From Acidobacteriota bacterium (GTDB taxonomy: Bacteria > Acidobacteriota > Blastocatellia > Pyrinomonadales > Pyrinomonadaceae): a DNA stretch of 5,067 bases. The stretch is taken from assembly GCA_029777145.1 (NCBI GenBank), contig JAKOSS010000254.1:1-5067 (forward strand). Direction: 5' to 3'. Both the position numbers and the translations under genes were made by a program. Below, piece after piece: positions 1 through 5,019 of the stretch. The notes under the pieces are model-generated. The model ran no database searches. It was not told where the DNA came from and was given only the letters and a program-made list of their open reading frames with translations. Numbering within the stretch: the stretch's first letter is position 1; every line of letters begins with the position of its first letter.

Positions 1-16
1 CCGCATAGATGTTTGA

Positions 17-38
17 GTGTCCCCGCACCGGGGATCAC
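17..38. repeat. Short GC-rich hairpin at left edge
   Basis: TCCCCG (20-25) and CGGGGA (29-34) are perfect reverse complements around a 3-base loop. GTG (17-19) can also pair with CAC (36-38) if T35 is bulged, giving a nine-pair stem. No T-run follows on either strand, so it does not look like a standard intrinsic terminator. It could be part of a repeat element or the 3' end of a transcript from off the window. The structure is seen; its role is not known. Confidence 0.45.
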
Positions 39-113
39 CGCAACTTGACCACGGATAAACCCGAGGCAAGAACATCATGAAACGAAGAAACGAATTGTCA
101 AAGATCACCGCAA
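33..113. repeat. 11-bp direct repeat GATCACCGCAA, two copies
   Basis: The word GATCACCGCAA occurs at 33-43 and again at 103-113, with starts 70 bases apart. The first copy overlaps the right arm of the small hairpin at 17-38. The second overlaps the left arm of the larger hairpin at 109-154. An exact 11-base match this close is unlikely by chance in noncoding DNA, which suggests duplicated repeat units or paired protein-binding sites. No function can be read from the sequence. Confidence 0.5.
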
Positions 114-154
114 TCATCCGCCTGCGTCAACAACCGCGGGCCCGGATGATTGCG
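109..154. repeat. Strong imperfect palindrome / hairpin upstream of tsaE
   Basis: CGCAATCATCCG (109-120) and CGGATGATTGCG (143-154) are perfect 12-base reverse complements. Inside them, 121-126 can pair with 135-140 (five Watson-Crick pairs and one G-T pair), leaving an 8-base loop and a 2-base bulge (CC, 141-142). The predicted hairpin therefore has about 18 pairs. Neither strand has a T-run after the stem, which argues against a simple rho-independent terminator. It ends about 37 bases before the first possible tsaE start. It may be a repetitive extragenic palindrome, a leader structure or an attenuating element. Confidence 0.6.
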
Positions 155-190
155 TCCGTCGGTCACTTGACACCGAAACCGTCTTTATAG

Positions 191-640
191 ATGCGCTCCA
201 GATCACAAATGATCTCATATTCACCTGAACAAACCTTTGAACTCGGACACGCCATCGGCAAGCGGCTTCGCGGCGGCGAGACGATTTTGCTTTCGGGCGG
301 GCTCGGGGCGGGGAAGACACTGCTGACAAAAGGCATCGTCGAGGCGCTCGGCTTCGACGTCGACGAGGTAAACAGTCCCAGTTTCACGCTCGTAAATCTA
401 TATAAAACTGACGTTTGCGACGTTTATCACATCGATCTTTGGAGGATCGGCGAGGAATCGGATGCGGCGGCCGAGGTCGGATTGCACGAGATATTCGAAG
501 ACCCGGACGCGATCGTGATCGTCGAATGGTCGGAACGGCTCCGTGGCGCGCAATTGCGCGAGCCAATGATTCGAATTCAGATCAGCGGTGACGGAGATGA
601 TCCGCGCGAGATCGAGATTGCCGGGCTGGATGACGTCTGA
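191..640 (+). CDS. tsaE: TsaE, tRNA threonylcarbamoyladenosine biosynthesis ATPase
   Basis: Cytoplasmic P-loop ATPase that works with TsaB and TsaD to make t6A at position 37 of ANN-decoding tRNAs; TsaE hydrolyses ATP to reset the TsaBD complex. The 149-residue product has the Walker A motif GGLGAGKT at residues 36-43 (K42, T43), the family block SPSFTLVNLY at 62-71, YHIDLWRI at 79-86 and VIVEWSERL at 109-117. Length and motif order match the family. A TAG (188-190) lies in frame directly before the first ATG, so translation cannot start further upstream. A second ATG at 209 (residue 7) is a serious alternative, since homologues often start close to the SPEQT-like segment; neither start has a clear Shine-Dalgarno. 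The gene overlaps the next by one base. tsaB, a frequent neighbour elsewhere, is not in the window. Function is confident, exact start is not. Confidence 0.93.
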   Translation: MRSRSQMISYSPEQTFELGHAIGKRLRGGETILLSGGLGAGKTLLTKGIVEALGFDVDEVNSPSFTLVNLYKTDVCDVYHIDLWRIGEESDAAAEVGLHEIFEDPDAIVIVEWSERLRGAQLREPMIRIQISGDGDDPREIEIAGLDDV

Positions 641-1176
641 TGAAAAGAATCGTCATATTCTTTTTCGCCGTCGCGGCATTGACCGCCTGCATGCCTGAAT
701 CAATGGAGAAAATTGCAAATCCGCGGATCGTCGTTCGCAAATCGGCCCGCACGCTCGAACTGCTCGATGGCGACCGTGTCGTCAAGACATACAAGATCGC
801 GCTCGGGTTCTCGCCCGAGGGCGACAAGGAAAAATCGGGCGACGGAAAAACTCCCGAAGGCGAGTTCTACGTGTTCGTCAAGAACGACAAAAGCAAGTAC
901 TTTCGTTCGCTCGGCGTGAGTTATCCGAGCGACGAGGACGCGCTCCGCGGACTTGCATCCGGATTGATCACCCCCGACGAGCACGATTCGATCCTGAGTG
1001 CGATCTCCGAAAGGAAGATGCCGCCGCAGAAGACGGAACTCGGCGGCGAGGTCTATATTCACGGCGGCGGGAGCTCGGATGATTGGACCTGGGGATGCGT
1101 CGCGCTCGAAGACGCCGAAATGGGCGAACTATTTGACGCGGTCCCCGCAAAGACCCGAATTACGATCCTGCCTTGA
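640..1176 (+). CDS. L,D-transpeptidase (YkuD) family lipoprotein
   Basis: Probable envelope lipoprotein with a YkuD catalytic domain, the fold that makes 3-3 peptidoglycan crosslinks or attaches proteins to the wall. Residues 1-17 form a lipoprotein signal: basic start MKR, a hydrophobic stretch and the lipobox LTAC with C17 as lipidation site. The mature domain shows SGDGKTPEGEF (66-76), typical of the substrate-side strand of YkuD proteins, then YIHGGG (139-144, H141) and DWTWGCVAL (148-156) with catalytic C153. The usual SxGC(I/V)R block is here TWGCVA, and His and Cys are only 12 residues apart. This resembles a compact subgroup of the family rather than the ErfK type, so activity as transpeptidase, carboxypeptidase or amidase is open. 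The ATG overlaps the tsaE stop (TGATG), which points to translational coupling. At 178 residues it lacks LysM or other wall-binding domains. Confidence 0.88.
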   Translation: MKRIVIFFFAVAALTACMPESMEKIANPRIVVRKSARTLELLDGDRVVKTYKIALGFSPEGDKEKSGDGKTPEGEFYVFVKNDKSKYFRSLGVSYPSDEDALRGLASGLITPDEHDSILSAISERKMPPQKTELGGEVYIHGGGSSDDWTWGCVALEDAEMGELFDAVPAKTRITILP

Positions 1177-1207
1177 GGTTTTTGAACCGCGCGTGATACT
1201 TTATAAA
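1173..1207 (+). promoter_or_regulatory. Possible weak promoter for the bacilliredoxin gene
   Basis: The 71-bp gap between the transpeptidase and bacilliredoxin genes is AT-rich compared with its neighbours. TTGAGG (1173-1178, overlapping the previous stop codon) and GATACT (1195-1200) are 16 bases apart, and TATAAA lies at 1202-1207. No combination is a close match with ideal spacing, so this is only a candidate. The gene could also be read from the upstream tsaE operon, since no terminator is visible in the gap. Confidence 0.25.
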
Positions 1208-1232
1208 AAAATCAAGTTTCGAGATTCAGACC

Positions 1233-1238
1233 AAGGGA
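1233..1238 (+). promoter_or_regulatory. Shine-Dalgarno for bacilliredoxin
   Basis: AAGGGA sits 9 bases before the ATG at 1248 in an A-rich context. It supports that start, which also gives the expected family N-terminus. This is one of only two clear Shine-Dalgarno sequences in the window. Confidence 0.6.
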
Positions 1239-1247
1239 AATAAAAAC

Positions 1248-1691
1248 ATGCCATATCCGGAAATAATGATTCATGGAATGCGCCAGGAGTTGGCGCAGTT
1301 GGGTATCGAAGAGACGAAAACGACCGAGCAGGTCGTCGACGCCGTCACCAATACCGAAGGAACCGTGATGGTCGTCGTCAATTCGGTTTGCGGATGCGCC
1401 GCCGGCGGCGTTCGTCCGGGAATCGCGATGGCGCTCGAGAATTCGCAGGTCAAGCCGGACCGCGCGATCACTGTTTTCGCCGGCGCCGACATCGACGCGA
1501 CGGACACCGCGCGCGAGTATTTCGAAGGTTACGCGCCGTCGTCGCCGTCGATCGGATTTCTGCGCGACGGTAAACTCGTCAAGATGTTCGAGCGGCGCGA
1601 TCTCGAGGGACGTCATCCGCTGATGATCGCCCAGCAGCTCGTCGCGGCGTTCGAAGAGGTCTGTACGAAAACCGAAGCAGCCGGAAGCTGA
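1248..1691 (+). CDS. BrxA/BrxB family bacilliredoxin
   Basis: Small thioredoxin-fold protein of 147 residues, close in length to Bacillus BrxA/BrxB (about 144). In Bacillus these proteins remove bacillithiol from S-bacillithiolated proteins after oxidative stress. The hallmark VVVNSVCGCAAG lies at residues 42-53, with the CGC active site at C48 and C50. Further family blocks are TVFAGADIDATDTAREYF (near 84-101) and APSSPSIGFL just after it. The C-terminal segment AAFEEVC matches the end of the Bacillus proteins, including their last Cys (here C139), followed by an 8-residue extension ending AAGS. The start is supported by a Shine-Dalgarno. It is probably cytoplasmic, as there is no signal peptide. 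The family call is strong. The substrate being bacillithiol is inference, because no bsh biosynthesis gene is in the window; another low-molecular-weight thiol is possible. Confidence 0.93.
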   Translation: MPYPEIMIHGMRQELAQLGIEETKTTEQVVDAVTNTEGTVMVVVNSVCGCAAGGVRPGIAMALENSQVKPDRAITVFAGADIDATDTAREYFEGYAPSSPSIGFLRDGKLVKMFERRDLEGRHPLMIAQQLVAAFEEVCTKTEAAGS

Positions 1692-1711
1692 GATCCCGAG
1701 AAATTTTCACC

Positions 1712-1766
1712 CCCCAATAGCGGTGCGCGGCGTTGTTTGCCTCGCACCGTCTTCTATTTCTTGGGG
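1712..1766. terminator. Possible terminator hairpin between convergent genes
   Basis: CGGTGCG (1721-1727) and CGCACCG (1743-1749) form a perfect 7-bp stem; inside it 1729-1731 can pair with 1739-1741 across one mismatch. On the plus strand a pyrimidine-rich, T-rich stretch follows (1750-1762), so it could stop transcription of the bacilliredoxin gene. Outer arms can also pair: AATAG (1716-1720) with CTATT (1754-1758) and CCCC (1712-1715) with GGGG (1763-1766), each set off by a 4-base TCTT bulge. The right arm runs into the last codons of the minus-strand YhhN gene. The T-run is broken by C residues, so this is a moderate call. Confidence 0.42.
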
Positions 1767-2437
1767 CTGGAAGCCAGTCGAAGCGCGCCTTCCGTGATCA
1801 GAAACTGTGCCGCTCCGTACGTTGCCATGACAAAGATCGGGGCGAGCGTGAACGGGATCGCGAAGCGGTTGATCGCGAGGATCGAATCGGAGACGACGAA
1901 AAACGCGGCACCGGCGATGCACCAGCGTCCGAATTTCGCCGAATCCTTGTCGAAAGCGCCGACCGAACTGATCAGCATGCCCGACAGGACGATCGTATAG
2001 GCACCCACGGGGAAGACCATTTCTTCGGCGACGAACGGCATCACGAACATGAACAGTGCCGACGAATAGAAAACGACCGCAAGGGTCGCGATCAGGTTCG
2101 GAACGCCCGTCACGCGGTTCAGCCGGCGTGCGCGGACAAAGAAAAAGATGTAGGCGATGTGAGCGCCGAGGAAGGCGGCGAGGCCGACAATGAACCAGCC
2201 GCCCGCGTATTTGTCCGCGAGCAACGAGACGTCCCCGAGCCAAGACATAAACAGCGCCCAGACAAACGGACGCCGCAACTCGCGCGGCTTTGAGACTTCG
2301 GCCGTGAAGTAGAACAAAAGTATCAGCATCAGCGCCGGTTTCGCGACGATCTCGAGCGCGGCCGTGCCGGTCGCTAGTGCGACAATGTCTGCCGCAAGTA
2401 CGGCGAAATAGACTATCAGAACGGTGCGAAACTTCAT
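1754..2437 (-). CDS. YhhN/TMEM86 family integral membrane protein (lysoplasmalogenase-like)
   Basis: Polytopic membrane protein of 227 residues, made almost entirely of hydrophobic helices (about eight). Members studied in animals (TMEM86A/B) and in Legionella hydrolyse the vinyl ether bond of lysoplasmalogens; the role of most bacterial members is unknown. Family landmarks are AKPALML (32-38), WLGDVSLL (66-73, D69), FIVGLAAFLGAHIAY (82-96, H93), VVSDSI (181-186, D184) and ATYGAAQFLI (205-214). The two Asp residues and the His correspond to the conserved polar residues expected of this superfamily. I chose ATG 2437-2435 because MKFRTVLI leads straight into the first helix and gives the family length. 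An upstream in-frame ATG at 2560 would add 41 polar residues across the intergenic region and the pilZ promoter, and is rejected. No clear Shine-Dalgarno is present. It is transcribed alone, divergent from pilZ and convergent with the bacilliredoxin gene. Confidence 0.88.
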   Translation of the reverse strand: MKFRTVLIVYFAVLAADIVALATGTAALEIVAKPALMLILLFYFTAEVSKPRELRRPFVWALFMSWLGDVSLLADKYAGGWFIVGLAAFLGAHIAYIFFFVRARRLNRVTGVPNLIATLAVVFYSSALFMFVMPFVAEEMVFPVGAYTIVLSGMLISSVGAFDKDSAKFGRWCIAGAAFFVVSDSILAINRFAIPFTLAPIFVMATYGAAQFLITEGALRLASSPKK

Positions 2438-2479
2438 GGGCGCATTGTACTTCAAATCATTGTCGCGGAAAGAATTGTG

Positions 2480-2509
2480 TTGCCTAATCGCGCCGATTGC
2501 GGGTAGAAT
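2480..2509 (+). promoter_or_regulatory. Putative sigma-70-type promoter for the PilZ gene
   Basis: TTGCCT (2480-2485) and TAGAAT (2504-2509) are separated by 18 bases, a reasonable match to a housekeeping promoter. Transcription would start near 2516 and leave a leader of roughly 47 bases before the ATG at 2563. It lies in the 125-bp divergent region shared with the YhhN gene. On the opposite strand a TACAAT-like -10 lies close to the YhhN start (near 2444-2449) but has no good -35. Confidence 0.42.
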
Positions 2510-2562
2510 GGGCGTTAGAAATCGCGTTCCGAGCCCGATTTTTCCGACCTTTTTAAGCATCG

Positions 2563-3018
2563 ATGTCGATTGCCCAAAGACAACACATCAGGTTCTCGCT
2601 GGACATTCCCGCGATCCGTTATTCCAAGTTCGGTGAACGCCAGGAAACGGTGCTGCAGCAGATCAGCATCGGCGGTTGCCTTTTGGACTGGGACGAAAGC
2701 CTGTTTACGGGCGAAACGTTCCGGCTCGAAGTGCGGCTCCCGAACGGGAACTGGCTGCCGCTGAAATGCAAGGTTCTTTACAAGTTCGAGAATAACGGGA
2801 TTGGCGCGAAGTTCGTCGATATCACGCAGTTTGAGCAGAAACTGGTCGGGAAGATAATCACGAACGCGCTTGAGAAGGAAGGCTTGCCGGTACAGGTCGA
2901 TCCGTTCGCGCAGCCTCCGAAATTCGTCGACGCGGGCGACAAGCCGGAACCTCAGTTGTCGGATCAGCGGCGGTTGCACGACGAACTTCTCGAGAAGATC
3001 ATGTCAAGCGAAGCTTAA
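2563..3018 (+). CDS. PilZ domain protein (putative c-di-GMP effector)
   Basis: Single-domain cytoplasmic protein of 151 residues. PilZ domains usually bind cyclic di-GMP and pass the signal to motility, polysaccharide or secretion systems. The N-terminal RQHIR (residues 6-10) is the RxxxR motif, followed by the beta-barrel segment LQQISIGGCLLDW (31-43). The second binding motif is normally (D/N)xSxxG; here it reads QISIGG, with Q33 in place of Asp or Asn, so ligand binding may be weakened. Later strands include FRLEVRLPNG and IGAKFVDI, the latter being the usual GxxF-type strand. From about residue 90 a charged helix-prone tail begins; after a Pro-rich break near 105-118 a second helical segment ends in LHDELLEKIM. 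The start lies right before the RxxxR motif as is usual, though no Shine-Dalgarno is visible. No neighbouring diguanylate cyclase, flagellar or pilus gene indicates its target. Confidence 0.85.
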   Translation: MSIAQRQHIRFSLDIPAIRYSKFGERQETVLQQISIGGCLLDWDESLFTGETFRLEVRLPNGNWLPLKCKVLYKFENNGIGAKFVDITQFEQKLVGKIITNALEKEGLPVQVDPFAQPPKFVDAGDKPEPQLSDQRRLHDELLEKIMSSEA

Positions 3019-4400
3019 CCGCGACGATTCTCCATAATTTTGCTGAACGATGCCGATCGAAGTTCATCAGGACTGAGATCGGTTTTTTGCGTAATCTCGT
3101 CGATCGTCATTGCGCCGCAACTTGCCGCGCGGATAAAGAAATTCAGAAGGCCCTGCGCGGAGGCGGCGTCGTCAAAAAGATTGCCGGTGAGCATCGCTTT
3201 TGTCGCCTTGCCGACGAATTGCCTGAGCCGCGCCGCCTGTGCGTCGGCATTTTCGAGAAAGAACGCGAAAAGCGCCGCGTAGCGCGCGGGAAGCTGCGCC
3301 GGATGAAGATCCCAGCCCTGATAAAAACCTTTGATCAGCGCGTGCGTGACGTTGTTGAAGTGTTTGCGCCACGCGCCGCGGACCGCCCTGATGTTCTCCG
3401 AGATCTGTTTCGGAGACAGCAATTCACCGCGATGGATCGGGACCGGCATATCGGTCGTGACCGAATCGGAAAGCCTGACTCCGAGCGGCGCCAGCGAATT
3501 CTGCATCATTTGCCGCGCGAAACGGCAGGCTTCGTGCTGCAAATGCTGGTGATCGGCCGCGACGCCGAGCGATGCGGTGTAGTCGAACGCGCCGAAATGT
3601 GCTGACGTGACGCGCCCGCGTCCGGCACGGACGAGCGTCGCCGGATCCGCGACGGCTTCGGGCGTTTCGATCATGATCTCGATCCCGATCGATCCGTGTT
3701 CGAGCGAAGATTCAGACTCGATCTCGTCGAGGAGCGAGGCGAGCGTCGCGACCTCTTCCGCCCGGACGATCTTCGGCAAGGTGACGACGAAGTTCGACAG
3801 CGTACCGCTTTTGAGGTATTCACCGAGAAAGATTTGAAGAGTGCGAACCGCTCGCTTGTAAGTTTCTCTCTGAAAAGACTTTATCCGAAACCCTCGGAAG
3901 TTCAGCTCATCTCCGTCGACGAGTGCAAGTTCACGGGCCGCGGAGATCGCGTGCGCGTCTTCCTCGTCGTCGGTCCTGATTCCGTAGCCGTCCTCAAAAT
4001 CGATCCGGAAATCCTCGACCGGATCCGACTTGAGTTTTTCGATGACGCGGCGGTAAACGGTCCACGCGAACCACGCCTCGGGATGCCGTTCGTGAGCGCC
4101 TTCCGGATCGTCGCGAAACAGTCGTTCGAGCCCTTGGATCGGTTCCGCAAACCGCGGCAGCGTGTCGGCGCCTTTGAGCCACATCGCGTCGGCGAACTCC
4201 GCGAACGTCGGCGCGTAATTCTCGATCGACGCGAGCGCGAGCCGGCCGAATTTCGCCGGTGTTTCCGCGCCGAAACGGTCAGCCCCGCCGTAAACGACAT
4301 GGACCGGCTGGCGGTCGAACGTCGGTACGCGGGGCGGATCGAATCGGTCGAGATTGCGCTCGAAGAGCTCGCGCGCGATCTTTTCAAAACGCTCGCTCAT
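3015..4400 (-). CDS. CitE-like aldolase/lyase superfamily protein (DUF6986-like)
   Basis: Cytoplasmic protein of 461 residues with a TIM-barrel of the HpcH/HpaI aldolase and citrate lyase beta superfamily. Blocks in order: HVVYGGADRFGAET (34-47), a family signature near the N-terminus; FRIDFEDGYG (131-140), matching the CitE LDLEDA strand; IGIEIMIETPEAV (238-250), matching the metal-binding IET segment; HFGAFDYTASLG (268-279), matching the FGxxD segment; and GFYQGWDLHPAQL (358-370), matching the G...HPxQ end of CitE. At 461 residues it is much longer than CitE (about 300), with extra N-terminal and C-terminal helical regions. This architecture resembles the group catalogued as DUF6986, sometimes labelled phosphoenolpyruvate kinase or aldolase in databases without proof I know of. 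The substrate is unknown; an acyl-CoA or 2-oxoacid is a superfamily-based guess. The start lies 12 bases after the upstream lipoprotein stop, without a Shine-Dalgarno, suggesting one operon. Its stop overlaps the pilZ stop. Confidence 0.82.
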   Translation of the reverse strand: MSERFEKIARELFERNLDRFDPPRVPTFDRQPVHVVYGGADRFGAETPAKFGRLALASIENYAPTFAEFADAMWLKGADTLPRFAEPIQGLERLFRDDPEGAHERHPEAWFAWTVYRRVIEKLKSDPVEDFRIDFEDGYGIRTDDEEDAHAISAARELALVDGDELNFRGFRIKSFQRETYKRAVRTLQIFLGEYLKSGTLSNFVVTLPKIVRAEEVATLASLLDEIESESSLEHGSIGIEIMIETPEAVADPATLVRAGRGRVTSAHFGAFDYTASLGVAADHQHLQHEACRFARQMMQNSLAPLGVRLSDSVTTDMPVPIHRGELLSPKQISENIRAVRGAWRKHFNNVTHALIKGFYQGWDLHPAQLPARYAALFAFFLENADAQAARLRQFVGKATKAMLTGNLFDDAASAQGLLNFFIRAASCGAMTIDEITQKTDLSPDELRSASFSKIMENRRG

Positions 4401-4412
4401 CGTTTTGTTTGA

Positions 4413-4946
4413 CTACTTTGACTCCGTCGCCGACTTCTTCACGGCATCGAAATCCTCGGTTTCGCCGGTGAGTTTCCATTCGCCGTTCTCCTTGACGAAC
4501 TTCATCCGCGTGCCGTTCGGCGCGCCTTTCGTTTTGATCAGCGCCGAGCCGCGGTCGCCCTCGATCTTCTCGCCGCCGATCTGGCAATCGGAGAGCTGCT
4601 CGGTCTCAAGATACTTGACGAGCGATGTTTCGCCCTCGTCCTTCATGTCGGCTTCGAAGTTCTTGAGCGCAGCGGCTGAATACGCCTTGCGGACCGCCGC
4701 TTCGTCCTTTTTCGCCATCGCGTCGCAGAGAGCTTTGAAGACCGGCGCGAGCGTCGCGGCCTCATTCGCGACCTGTTCCGGCGTCTTCGTGACGACGGCA
4801 AGGTTGCTGTTCTCCGCCGGCTTGTTCACCGGCGCGTTGGTGTTCGGTTTGGTCGTGTTGGCGTTCGGCGTTTCGCTTCCGCCGCCGCACGCTGCAAGAC
4901 CTATCGCGGTCACAAAAACAATCGCCAAAATAATCACTGATCTCAT
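4413..4946 (-). CDS. Small lipoprotein with Asn/Thr/Pro linker and NTF2-like domain
   Basis: Predicted secreted lipoprotein of 177 residues. Residues 1-20 are a lipoprotein signal: MRS, a hydrophobic stretch and the lipobox LAAC with C20. GGG follows, then a low-complexity linker rich in Asn, Thr and Pro (24-48). The folded part (about 55-165) begins with helices (FKALCDAMAKKDEAAVRKAY, 70-89) and ends with strands such as GSALIKTK and FVKENGEWKL (150-159). That helix-then-sheet order and the NGEWKL ending resemble NTF2-like/DUF4878-type lipoproteins, whose function is mostly unknown. C74 and C121 could form a disulfide. I chose ATG 4946-4944 over an upstream in-frame ATG at 5024 because it has GGAG 7 bases upstream and a clean signal peptide starts there. 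It probably heads an operon with the CitE-like gene. The lipoprotein call is strong, the domain call moderate. Confidence 0.85.
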   Translation of the reverse strand: MRSVIILAIVFVTAIGLAACGGGSETPNANTTKPNTNAPVNKPAENSNLAVVTKTPEQVANEAATLAPVFKALCDAMAKKDEAAVRKAYSAAALKNFEADMKDEGETSLVKYLETEQLSDCQIGGEKIEGDRGSALIKTKGAPNGTRMKFVKENGEWKLTGETEDFDAVKKSATESK

Positions 4947-4953
4947 AGAAATG

Positions 4954-4957
4954 CTCC
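4954..4957 (-). promoter_or_regulatory. Shine-Dalgarno deciding the lipoprotein start
   Basis: On the minus strand GGAG lies 7 bases before the ATG at 4946-4944. It selects this start over the in-frame ATG at 5024, whose extra 26 residues would bury the signal peptide. Confidence 0.7.
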
Positions 4958-4990
4958 GATAAACTGATAGAATTGTGTTGAAAAGACCAG

Positions 4991-5019
4991 AGTATAAAGC
5001 ATTTGAAAACGATGGACAA
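4991..5019 (-). promoter_or_regulatory. Putative promoter for lipoprotein-aldolase operon
   Basis: On the minus strand TTGTCC (5019-5014) and TATACT (4996-4991) are separated by exactly 17 bases, the best sigma-70-like match in the window. Transcription would start near 4984, giving a leader of about 38 bases that contains the Shine-Dalgarno. The -35 box overlaps the possible start of a divergent plus-strand gene at 5012. Confidence 0.55.

Noticed and set aside
74..101. Minus-strand TTGACA (101-96) with CATGAT (79-74), 16-base spacing
   Set aside because: The -10 box is poor, and the only ATG codons nearby fall inside it. A minus-strand frame from 78 (MMFLPRVYPW...) runs off the left edge but cannot be judged.
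162..191. TTGACA (167-172) within a GTCA-CT-TGAC dyad, as a tsaE promoter
   Set aside because: The only good -10-like word, TATAGA at 186-191, is just 13 bases away, too short for a normal promoter. The dyad may be chance.
1733..2293. Plus-strand frame of 186 codons opposite the YhhN gene
   Set aside because: It has a highly charged, low-diversity composition and lies antisense to a membrane protein with clear motifs.
1754..2560. Longer YhhN reading frame starting at 2560
   Set aside because: The extra 41 residues are polar, not family-like, and would cover the divergent intergenic region and the pilZ promoter. The ATG at 2437 gives the normal family length.
2986..2997. Perfect 12-bp palindrome CTTCTCGAGAAG
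   Set aside because: It lies inside pilZ and encodes LLEK with ordinary codons. It has no T-run and is best explained as chance.
3696..4412. Long plus-strand frame opposite the CitE-like gene (238 codons)
   Set aside because: It is antisense to a well-supported gene, is very rich in Arg and Glu, and shows no domain-like blocks. This is typical of shadow frames in GC-rich DNA.
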